DNA from: Actinoplanes cyaneus
Lineage (GTDB): Bacteria; Actinomycetota; Actinomycetes; Mycobacteriales; Micromonosporaceae
Direction of reading: 5' to 3'
DNA: 64,000 nucleotides
NCBI RefSeq assembly: GCF_016862095.1
Contig: NZ_BOMH01000038.1
Coordinates: 1 to 64,000 of the forward strand
Both the position numbers and the translations under genes were made by a program. Below the pieces are notes generated by a model that had not been told where the DNA came from, did no database searches, and saw only the letters and a list, made by a program, of their open reading frames with translations. The number at the start of each line of letters is the position of its first letter. The stretch's first letter is position 1. This document shows, piece by piece, positions 7,253 through 13,998 of this stretch.

Positions 7253-8689
7253 TCAGCCCCGGGATCCACTCCCCCGGGCTTCCGGTCGGAGGTACGCCCG
7301 GACGGCCGTGACCAGCGCGGACACCGCACCCTCGAACGCGTGCTGCGGCGGGGTCGTGTAGCCGACGACGACGCCGAGTGCGGCGTCCGCAGGGCGGTGG
7401 TGGAAACCGCTCAGGCGATCGACGGCGACGCCGTGCGCGGTCAGCGTGTCGAGCAGCTCCGGCTCGTCGGCGATCGTTCCCGGCAGGTGAAGGACGGCGT
7501 GCAGGCCGGCCGCCACGCCGGACAGCCGCGCGGGCGGCAGCTGCTCGGCGACCGCACGGCCGAGCCGGTCGCGGCGCTGCCGGTACCGGGTGCGGCAGCG
7601 CCTCAGGTGCCGGTCGAGTTCACCGCTGCGGATGAGCTGGGCCAGGATCAGCTGGTCGATCACATTGACGTACGTCTCCTGGAAGCGCAGCACCTCCCGC
7701 AGGGCCGGGATCAGCCGGGTGGGTGCGACGAGCCAGGCGATCCGCAGGGCGGGCGCGATGGTCTTGCTGACCGTGCCGATGTAGACGACGGTGTCGGGGT
7801 CCAGTCCCTGCAGTGCGCCGATGGGCTGGCGGTCGTAGCGGAACTCGCCGTCGTAGTCGTCCTCGACGACGACCGCACCGGCCCGCCGCGCCCAGCCGAC
7901 GAGCTCCCGGCGACGCTGCGGGCTGAGGGTGACCCCGGTCGGGAACTGGTGCGCCGGGGTGACCACCGCGGCCACCTCGTCGCCCAGGTGACCGATCATC
8001 AGGCCGGCGCCGTCCACCGGGATGCGGCGGACGTGCAGGCCGCTCCTGCCGGCCAGCGCCGGATAGTCCGGGACGGTCGGGTCCTCGAAGGCGATCGTGG
8101 ACCGTCCCCGGTCGACCGCCTGGCACAGCATCCGCAGCGCGTGGGTGTACCCGGCGCAGATCAGGACATTGCCCGGCGTGGTGATCACCCCGCGGGCACG
8201 GCCGAGATAGCCGGCCAGGGCCTCGCGCAGTTCGGCGGACCCGTGCGGGTCGCCGTAGGCGAGCGCCGCGTGGGGCATGGTCCGCAGCACGTGCCGGGTC
8301 GCGGCCAGCCAGGCACGGCGTGGGAACAGCGACAGGTCGGGCAATCCGGGCCGCAGGTCGAAGCCGGTGACCGGTGCACGGAACGGTGAGGCGAGCGGAA
8401 GGTCCGGGGGTGGCCCCTGGCCGGGGCGCGGCGCCACCGACATCCCGGATCGCGGCCGGGCGGTGAGGTAACCCTCGGCGGCCAGTTGCTCGTAGACCTG
8501 GCTGACGGTGTTGCGGGCGACGCCCAGCTGCTGCGCCAGGACCCGCGAGGACGGCAACCGGCTGCCGGGCGAGAGCTGCCCCGAGCGTACGGCTTCGCGC
8601 AGCGCCCGTTCGATGCCGGCCCGCAGACCGTGGGTGCGGTCGATGTCCAAGTGGAGATCCAAACCGGTTCTGGCCCACTGATCCGTCAT
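7253..8689 (-). CDS. MocR/PdxR-type regulator (GntR HTH + aminotransferase)
   Basis: 478 residues. Residues 12-80 form a GntR winged HTH (LPSSRVLAQQLGVARNTVSQ). Residues 105-470 are a class I aminotransferase-like domain with the PLP-binding lysine at about K309 (YIGTVSKTIAPALRIAW) and the conserved VEDDYDGEFRYD around 275-286. MocR proteins sense PLP or PLP adducts and control neighbouring vitamin B6, GABA or transporter genes. No pdxST or permease is next to it; the divergent side carries only a short reading frame. The ATG at 8689 is separated by 46 bases from that frame. Confidence 0.92.
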   Translation of the reverse strand: MTDQWARTGLDLHLDIDRTHGLRAGIERALREAVRSGQLSPGSRLPSSRVLAQQLGVARNTVSQVYEQLAAEGYLTARPRSGMSVAPRPGQGPPPDLPLASPFRAPVTGFDLRPGLPDLSLFPRRAWLAATRHVLRTMPHAALAYGDPHGSAELREALAGYLGRARGVITTPGNVLICAGYTHALRMLCQAVDRGRSTIAFEDPTVPDYPALAGRSGLHVRRIPVDGAGLMIGHLGDEVAAVVTPAHQFPTGVTLSPQRRRELVGWARRAGAVVVEDDYDGEFRYDRQPIGALQGLDPDTVVYIGTVSKTIAPALRIAWLVAPTRLIPALREVLRFQETYVNVIDQLILAQLIRSGELDRHLRRCRTRYRQRRDRLGRAVAEQLPPARLSGVAAGLHAVLHLPGTIADEPELLDTLTAHGVAVDRLSGFHHRPADAALGVVVGYTTPPQHAFEGAVSALVTAVRAYLRPEARGSGSRG

Positions 8690-8735
8690 GCAACTGGACT
8701 ATATCGAGGAGCCAGAATCTTCCTACGGTCGTCGC

Positions 8736-8906
8736 ATGAAGCACCTCGCCGTCGCCATCGGCCTCACCGTGCAACTGGTCGGTACGAGCCGACCGGCACC
8801 GCTGCCCCCGACCGGCCCACCGGTCCACGATCCCGAGCCCGCTCGCCGGAGACGCGCGTGGCCGGCCCGGCTGTTCAGGGCCGTGACGGGCCGGCCCAGC
8901 ACATGA
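8736..8906 (+). CDS. Possible small protein divergent from MocR
   Basis: A 56-residue frame starting MKHLAVAIGLTVQLVGTSRP and ending in a Pro- and Arg-rich tail (PARRRRAWPARLFRAVTGRP). The first 16 residues are mildly hydrophobic. There is no clear ribosome site before the ATG. Its position directly divergent from a MocR gene is where the regulated target normally lies, so it may be the start of a lost target gene or a genuine small protein. Nothing in the sequence identifies a family. Confidence 0.25.
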   Translation: MKHLAVAIGLTVQLVGTSRPAPLPPTGPPVHDPEPARRRRAWPARLFRAVTGRPST

Positions 8907-8945
8907 ACAGGATGGTGTCGTCCAGCGTGGCGATCGTCGCGCCTG

Positions 8946-9140
8946 TCAGCCTCGGGTCAGGATGAGATCCTTACGGCTGAGCACGGCAGCGAGCACCTCG
9001 CGTGGCGCCCGCTCCGGTCAGCGCCAGGCTCCCGACCTCCGTGCGTACCGGTCCAGGCCGCTCGCCGACGAAGACGACGTGCGCTCCGGCAGGTGGGCGA
9101 GCACCTCGTACGGGCCGACCGCGTCCAGGGCGGTGAACCG
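8946..9140 (-). pseudogene. DJ-1/PfpI family remnant
   Basis: Reading minus from the junction at 9140: FTALDAVGPYEVLAHLP is the typical first helix region of DJ-1/PfpI proteins such as isonitrile hydratase. The match then continues one frame over (GAHVVFVGERPGPVRTEVGS, LALTGAGA) and again in another (REVLAAVLSRKDLILTRG, stop at 8946). At least two frameshifts and no start codon make it a pseudogene. Its 5' end is fused to the GlxA-like remnant, which belongs to the same fold superfamily, so recombination between two related genes is possible. Confidence 0.6.
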
Positions 9141-9370
9141 GAACATCACCAGGTGCCGGGCGATCTGCGACGCGATCTCACGGCCGAGGTCCTCCTCGAC
9201 CAGTGCCAGCGCCAGGTCGATGCCGGCGTACGCACCGGCGTCCCGCCGGGACTCGCCGTCGTGACCCGGTAGGCCCCTGGGCCGGCGCCGGTGAACACTT
9301 CCAGCGGACCCGTCACATCGAGGCTCTGCACACCCTCGAAGACGATGATCACCACGTCGCGGCTCGGCAC
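9141..9370 (-). pseudogene. GlxA-type (DJ-1/AraC) regulator remnant
   Basis: From GTG 9370 the frame reads VPSRDVVIIVFEGVQSLDVT, GPLEVFTGAGPGAYRVTTAS and PGGTPVRT, the N-terminal DJ-1-like domain of GlxA-family AraC regulators. It then jumps, with a frame change near 9245, to AGIDLALALVEEDLGREIAS and QIARHLVMF, which in the family lies about 130-150 residues later. The nucleophile-elbow cysteine region and the AraC HTH are missing. The sequence ends directly against the DJ-1/PfpI remnant at 9140. Confidence 0.65.
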
Positions 9371-9509
9371 GAACTCAGCTTCCCGGCCGCCGGGGACGAC
9401 AGCAATGTCGTAGACCCCACCTTTCCTGCCACCAGGATCGCCGCCATCGCCCCTGTCCAGCAGGTCATGGCCACCGAGGGCGTACACCCCGGACGGCCGA
9501 TGCCGCTGG

Positions 9510-10214
9510 TCAGCCGGCGTGCAGGATCAGCCGGAACTCGGCGGTGCCGTGGTCGGCGAGGGAGCCGAGTGCCCCGTACCCCTCAGGCTCTGCGATGCTC
9601 CAGTCGGCGAAGTGGACCGGGAGGGATCCGGTGACCGCGATGCCCGTGGCGTCGCGCCGGGCGGTCAGAGCGGCCGGAGCCCGGTGGGTGACGCCGTGCA
9701 GAGTCAGCTCGCCGATGGCGCTGAACTCGGTCGTGGCCCCGGAGGCGAAGGCGTCGTCGAGGGAAACCGGCTCGGCCAGCCGTACGGTGGCGTGGGGGAA
9801 GCGTCCGGTCTCCAGGCTGGTCGCGAACTGGGGTGCGGGTTGCTTGCCGTCGGTGGTGAGGCCGAGCAGGTCGATCGTGGCCTCGACGGAGTCGATCCGG
9901 TTGCCGGTCATCGTCATGGCGCCGGTCACGCCTTCGGTGCGGCCGGTGACCTCGCTGGTGGCGCCGAGGAAGGTCTGTTCGACACGGAAGCCGGCGGCCG
10001 ATCCGGAGGCAATCCGCCACTGCGCGGGCATCGGCCCGGCCGGCGCGACGCTCCCGGCCGGCGGCAGGGTGAGGGGTGCCGCGGCCGGTTGCAGGGCGAC
10101 GACTGCCATGGCCGTGCCGAGCAGGCCGAGCAGCAGCACCACGGCGATGCCGAGGGTCCACCACAGGCGGCGCCGGGTGCGGGTCCGGCGGGGCAGGACG
10201 GTCGGTGCGGTCAT
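9510..10214 (-). CDS. Membrane-anchored YceI-like lipid-binding protein
   Basis: 234 residues: a basic N-terminus, one membrane segment (LWWTLGIAVVLLLGLLGTAM, about 17-36), a Pro/Ala linker and a YceI-like beta-barrel domain (about 65-234). Family landmarks are WRIASGSAAGFRVEQTFLGA, the periodic DSVEATIDLLGL, and TTEFSAIGELTLHGVTHRA. YceI proteins bind isoprenoid-type lipids in a lipocalin-like cavity; here the barrel would sit outside the membrane. The ATG overlaps the stop of the preceding F420-type reductase gene (ATGA), so the two are translationally coupled, which fits a quinone/isoprenoid theme. Confidence 0.85.
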   Translation of the reverse strand: MTAPTVLPRRTRTRRRLWWTLGIAVVLLLGLLGTAMAVVALQPAAAPLTLPPAGSVAPAGPMPAQWRIASGSAAGFRVEQTFLGATSEVTGRTEGVTGAMTMTGNRIDSVEATIDLLGLTTDGKQPAPQFATSLETGRFPHATVRLAEPVSLDDAFASGATTEFSAIGELTLHGVTHRAPAALTARRDATGIAVTGSLPVHFADWSIAEPEGYGALGSLADHGTAEFRLILHAG

Positions 10215-10510
10215 GATGTCGTCTCCTCGAAGTCGACACGGAACGCCGGGTAGCGGCCGGCGAACGCAGCGAACGCGTCCGAGGGCGCATCCCGGTCGAC
10301 CGGAAGGTGCGGCCGGGCGCCCGGGATCTGCCGCAGGAAGCCGCGCTCGACACGTCCGGTGCGGCGGCCGGGCACTTCGAGGGTGATCCAGCGGCGGGAT
10401 GTGAGCCCGGCGCCGAAGACGGTCGCCCAGAAACGGGCGTACCGGCGGGCCGTGGCGTTGCCTCGCCCGCCGACGTACATGGCACGGAGATGGTCGTCCT
10501 TCAAAAGCAT
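10211..10510 (-). CDS. F420-dependent quinone reductase-like, internally deleted
   Basis: 99 residues: MLLKDDHLRAMYVGGRGNAT and RRWITLEVPGRRTGRV match the N-terminus of deazaflavin-dependent nitroreductase/quinone reductase proteins, and GFLRQIPGARPHLPVDRDAP plus GRYPAFRVDFE match their C-terminus. The family is normally near 150 residues; about 50 between TGRV and GFLRQ, the beta strands that shape the F420 site, are missing without loss of frame. It could therefore be a stable short protein but probably cannot bind F420. It is coupled by ATGA to the YceI gene and divergent from a TetR gene across a palindrome. Confidence 0.65.
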   Translation of the reverse strand: MLLKDDHLRAMYVGGRGNATARRYARFWATVFGAGLTSRRWITLEVPGRRTGRVERGFLRQIPGARPHLPVDRDAPSDAFAAFAGRYPAFRVDFEETTS

Positions 10511-10531
10511 GAGTTCAGCGTGTCATTTGAA

Positions 10532-10554
10532 ACTTGAGACATGAAGTCCCAAGT
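10532..10554. promoter_or_regulatory. Palindromic operator for adjacent TetR
   Basis: ACTTGAGAC (10532-10540) and GTCCCAAGT (10546-10554) form an inverted repeat with 8 of 9 positions paired around a five-base centre. It lies 22 bases upstream of the reductase start (10510) and 23 bases before the TetR start (10578), so one bound dimer could control both directions. Regulator identity is inferred from position. Confidence 0.6.
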
Positions 10555-10577
10555 CCAGTATTCGCGCGATCAGCACT

Positions 10578-11441
10578 ATGCTCATCGAGATGGAGGGGAA
10601 ACCAGGCCCGACCAGCATCACCCGGCGGCACCGGCGGCTCAGCGACGCCGAGACCCGGGACCGGATGCTGCGGACCGCGATCGAGATGATCGATCGTGAC
10701 GGCCTCACCGTGAGCCTGGAGCACATCAGCTTCGAGGCGGTCATCCGGGCGGCGGACGTCTCCCGCAGCACGGCCTACCGGCATTGGCAGTACAAGGACC
10801 AGTTCTACGGCGATCTCGTACGAGAGCTGGCCCGCACCGCCGGACCGCCGATCGTTCGCGACGAGATCAGCCTCATCAAGCACGTCCTGGCCGACCACGA
10901 GGACGGGCTGACCACGCCCGAGGGCCGGCATCGCGTGATGATCGAGCTGATCCGGCGGCTCGCCGTGTTCGACCTGGAGGCCGTCCTCGCGTCCCCGGCC
11001 TGGCGGACCTACCACGCCCTCTGCGCGACCGTCTCCGGCCTGACCGACAACGACCTGCGCAACCAGGTCCAGGCCGCGCTCGCCGAGTCGGAGAACACGC
11101 GGATCGCGCGGATTGCCGACGCGTGGCGGGCGTTGACCGGGTTGTTCGGCTACCGGCTGCGCCCCGAGCTCGGCACCGACTTCGAAACCCTCGCCTCGGT
11201 CCTGACCGTCGCCATGCACGGCCTGGTCGTCGCCGCGATCGCGTCGCCCGACGTCGCCGGCCGGCAGATCGTCGCGAGCCCGTTCGGCGCCGGGCCACCG
11301 CAGCGCTGGTCCCTGTCAGCGCTCAGCGTCGCTGGCACCGCACTGACGTTCCTCGAACCCGATCCGCACGCCCCGGCCGACGGGCAGCGCCTGACCCAGG
11401 TGAACCGGGCCATCGACGCATGGGCGTCGCAGCGTTCCTGA
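10578..11441 (+). CDS. TetR-family regulator
   Basis: 287 residues, longer than the usual 190-220 because of an extended C-terminal domain. The HTH is at about 28-75: RMLRTAIEMIDRDGLTVSLE and VIRAADVSRSTAYRHWQYKD, with the YRHW recognition-helix end typical of TetR. The C-terminal remainder is mostly helical and would form the ligand pocket. No good ribosome site precedes the ATG at 10578; a second ATG at 10590 is possible. It is divergent from the F420 reductase/YceI pair and is probably their repressor, acting at the palindrome at 10532-10554. The ligand is unknown. Confidence 0.85.
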   Translation: MLIEMEGKPGPTSITRRHRRLSDAETRDRMLRTAIEMIDRDGLTVSLEHISFEAVIRAADVSRSTAYRHWQYKDQFYGDLVRELARTAGPPIVRDEISLIKHVLADHEDGLTTPEGRHRVMIELIRRLAVFDLEAVLASPAWRTYHALCATVSGLTDNDLRNQVQAALAESENTRIARIADAWRALTGLFGYRLRPELGTDFETLASVLTVAMHGLVVAAIASPDVAGRQIVASPFGAGPPQRWSLSALSVAGTALTFLEPDPHAPADGQRLTQVNRAIDAWASQRS

Positions 11442-11610
11442 GAGGCCGGTTCAGAAGATACGGGGCGAGCGCCGGCGCGGCCAGGATTCCCGGCCGCGCA
11501 TTCACGCCGGCATGCTCACCGTTCACCGTGACTTCCGAGCCACTGCCAATCGCTGGGAACGACCTCTCCGGGGTGGCGGTCCGCGACCCCCCGGCCGGTC
11601 GTGGCCGGGG

Positions 11611-12489
11611 TCAGGCTTCGGGGATGGCCCGGCCGAAGTTCTTCAGCGTGACGTCGGCCGGCTCGGGGCCACCGCGCCGGCCGGTCTCGAGACCGTCGAT
11701 CGCCGCCAACTCGTCGGCGGTGAGCTCGAAGTCGAAGACGGCGAAGTTCTCGGCGATGCGCCGCGGGTTGGTCGACTTCGGGATGACCTGGCGGCCCTGC
11801 TGCAGGTGCCAGCGCAGCATCACCTGAGCCGGGCTCCTGTCGTGTGCCTTCGCGATGTCGCCGATCACCGGGTCCTCGAGGGTGCTGCTGTGGCCGCTGT
11901 CGCGGTAGAAGGTGATCCCGCCGATCGGCGCCCACGCCTGGGTGAGGATGCCGTGGCGCGCCCCGAACTCCTGCACGTCACGCTGCTGGAAGTACGGGTG
12001 GACCTCGATCTGGTTGACCGCCGGCACGATCGTGGTCCTGTCGAGCAGCGCGGTCAGGTGCTCCACCATGAAGTTGCTGACCCCGATGGCGCGGACCTTG
12101 CCGTCGGCCAGCAGCTTTTCCAGGGCACGGTACGCGCCGAGGGTCCGTTCGAACTCCGACGGCAGGGCCTGGTGCAGGATCAGCAGGTCGATCCGGTCGA
12201 CACCGAGCTTGCCGGCGCTCTTGTCGAAAGCGTGCAGGGTCTCGTCGTACCCGAAATCGCTGATCCAGATCTTGGTTTCGAGGAACACCTCGTGGCCGGA
12301 CTTGGCGACGGCCTGGCCGACCTGCCGTTCGTTGCCGTACGCGGCGGCGGTGTCGATGTGCCGGTAGCCGGTCGACAGTGCCGTCTCGACGGCGGTGACG
12401 GTCTCGTCCGGCGGGGTCTGGAAGACGCCGAAGCCGAGCGCGGGCAGCTCGACGCCGTTGTTGAGCCTCAACAGTGGAACGGTGCTCAT
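11611..12489 (-). CDS. Aldo/keto reductase
   Basis: 292 residues of the AKR5/DkgA-like group, cytosolic NADPH-dependent reduction of aldehydes and ketones. The catalytic tetrad is visible as D46 and Y51 (HIDTAAAYGNE), K73 (FLETKIW) and H106 (LLILHQALP). NADPH-binding elements IPKSTNPRRIAENF sit near 245-258. GGGAAG precedes the ATG at 12489. It lies 20 bases after the cupin gene and is probably cotranscribed with it under the divergent XRE regulator. A decayed aldo/keto reductase also sits next to a decayed XRE gene of the same type at 6331-7244. Confidence 0.92.
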   Translation of the reverse strand: MSTVPLLRLNNGVELPALGFGVFQTPPDETVTAVETALSTGYRHIDTAAAYGNERQVGQAVAKSGHEVFLETKIWISDFGYDETLHAFDKSAGKLGVDRIDLLILHQALPSEFERTLGAYRALEKLLADGKVRAIGVSNFMVEHLTALLDRTTIVPAVNQIEVHPYFQQRDVQEFGARHGILTQAWAPIGGITFYRDSGHSSTLEDPVIGDIAKAHDRSPAQVMLRWHLQQGRQVIPKSTNPRRIAENFAVFDFELTADELAAIDGLETGRRGGPEPADVTLKNFGRAIPEA

Positions 12490-12509
12490 GGGGCTTCCCT
12501 TCGGGTGGG

Positions 12510-12932
12510 TCAGCGGCGGTGGGCGGCCGGCTGCGGGGCGGGGTATTCGTCGACGACGTGCTCGGCCCACTCGGTCTCCGGGCCCTGCTGGTCGTCGGCG
12601 AGGCCTTCCCACATGGCCAGATGGGTCATGAAGTGCTCGGGGGCGGCGCCGTGCCAGTGCCATTCGCCCGGCGGGGTGTGGATGGTGTCGCCGGGCCGGA
12701 TCTCGACGACCTCGCCGCCGCGGGACTGCACCAGGCCGACGCCTTCGGTGACGTGCAGGGTCTGGCCGTTGGCGTGCCGGTGCCAGGCGGTGTGCGCGCC
12801 CGGCGAGAACCGCACCACGTTGACCCGCAACCGCGACGGCGGCTCGCCCGCGGCGACGACGTCGAACCAGACGTCACCGGTGAACATCTCGGCCGGGCCC
12901 TTGGTGCTCGGCCGCTTCTTCTGCATCTCCAT
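12510..12932 (-). CDS. Cupin-domain protein
   Basis: 140 residues, single conserved cupin barrel. Metal-site motifs: GAHTAWHRHANGQTLHVTEG (first cupin motif with two His and, further on, Glu) and RPGDTIHTPPGEWHWHGAAP (second motif with His). The family (carboxymuconolactone-decarboxylase-associated or quercetinase-like cupins) often accompanies aldo/keto reductases. GGAAGGG lies ten bases upstream of the ATG at 12932. It is the first gene of the cupin-reductase operon, transcribed away from the XRE gene. The reaction is unknown. Confidence 0.88.
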   Translation of the reverse strand: MEMQKKRPSTKGPAEMFTGDVWFDVVAAGEPPSRLRVNVVRFSPGAHTAWHRHANGQTLHVTEGVGLVQSRGGEVVEIRPGDTIHTPPGEWHWHGAAPEHFMTHLAMWEGLADDQQGPETEWAEHVVDEYPAPQPAAHRR

Positions 12933-13016
12933 CGTGGTGCCCTTCCTTGCTGTACGTCGTGACGGGCCGCCGGTCACCCGCCGATACCGACGGTAGGCAC
13001 CGGGCCGGCCCTGGAG

Positions 13017-13083
13017 GGAGGTTCTGGTGTTACCCCCTTCAGCCTGTTTCGTCCCCGCCGAGGGAGGTAACACCAGGCCCTCC
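13017..13083. promoter_or_regulatory. Paired inverted operator between cupin and XRE genes
   Basis: Two 21-base arms, 13017-13037 and 13063-13083, are inverted copies of each other with 18 of 21 positions matching. The core CTGGTGTTACC occurs on the left and GGTAACACCAG on the right, with centres 46 bases apart. They occupy the intergenic region between the cupin start (12932) and the XRE start (13117), as expected for cooperative binding by a dimeric HTH regulator controlling both directions. Function is inferred. Confidence 0.6.
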
Positions 13084-13116
13084 CAGCAGCCGGGCGCCGG
13101 TCGTACCGTCGAAGGC

Positions 13117-13995
13117 ATGGATCACCGCGCCGAGACCCGCGACTTCCTCACCACCCGCCGCGCCCGCATCACGCCCGAACAGGCCGGACTGCCCGCCTAC
13201 GGCACCAGCCGGCGGGTGCCCGGGCTGCGGCGCGAGGAAGCCGCCATGCTCGCCGGGGTCAGCGTCGATTACTACACCCGGCTGGAGCGCGGCAACCTCT
13301 CCGGCGTCTCCGACAGCGTCCTCGACGCCCTGGTCCGTGCCCTGCGCCTCGACGACGCCGAGCGCGACCACCTCTACGACCTGGCACGGCAGGCCAACAC
13401 CGGCCCTCGCGCCCGGGCCGGCCGGCGCCGCACCACCGCGACCCTGCGGCCGGCCGTCCAGCAACTGCTCGACGCGATGACCGGCGCGCCCGCGTACGTG
13501 CGTAACGGCCGCCTCGACATCCTCGGCGCCAACCACCTGGCCCGTGCGGTGTTCGCGCCGGTCTTCCGCGACGGGGACAGCCGGCCCAACCTGGCCCGGT
13601 TCGTCTTTCTCGATCCGGCCTCGCAGGACTTCTACCGCGAGTGGGAGCGACTCGCCGAGGACGTCGTCGCGCTGCTGCGCGCGGAAGCCGGACGCGACCC
13701 GTACGACAAGGACCTGACCGATCTGATCGGCGAGTTGTCCACCCGCAACGACCGGTTCCGCACCTGGTGGGCTGCCCACGACGTACGGCTGCACCGGTCC
13801 GGGGTCAAACAGCTGCGCCACCCGCTGGTCGGCGATCTCAATCTCGCGTACGAGTCGATGGCGCTGACCACCGACCAGGGTCTGCAACTCAACGCCTACA
13901 GCGCCGCGCCCGACTCCCCCGACCAGGATGCCCTCAACCTGCTCGCGAGCTGGGCCGCGACCGAGAAACAGCCTCAGGCCGGCAACCGCGACTGA
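13117..13995 (+). CDS. MmyB-type XRE transcriptional regulator
   Basis: 292 residues. The XRE HTH occupies about 10-85 (RRARITPEQAGLPAYG, VPGLRREEAAMLAGVSVDYY, RLERGNLSGVSDSVLDALVR). Residues 110-290 form the PAS-like MmyB ligand-binding domain, with PAYVRNGRLDILGANHLARA, the WWAAHDVR element and the conserved LRHPLVGDLNLAYESM strand. In Streptomyces relatives the domain binds fatty acids, but the ligand here is unknown. It is divergent from the cupin/aldo-keto reductase operon across a paired inverted repeat, so it most likely controls that operon and itself. Confidence 0.9.
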   Translation: MDHRAETRDFLTTRRARITPEQAGLPAYGTSRRVPGLRREEAAMLAGVSVDYYTRLERGNLSGVSDSVLDALVRALRLDDAERDHLYDLARQANTGPRARAGRRRTTATLRPAVQQLLDAMTGAPAYVRNGRLDILGANHLARAVFAPVFRDGDSRPNLARFVFLDPASQDFYREWERLAEDVVALLRAEAGRDPYDKDLTDLIGELSTRNDRFRTWWAAHDVRLHRSGVKQLRHPLVGDLNLAYESMALTTDQGLQLNAYSAAPDSPDQDALNLLASWAATEKQPQAGNRD

Positions 13996-13998
13996 CGG

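Noticed and set aside
8690..8735. CTGG/CCAG inverted repeat in the MocR divergent region
   Set aside because: Arms are only four bases; MocR sites are usually direct repeats, so the match is too weak.
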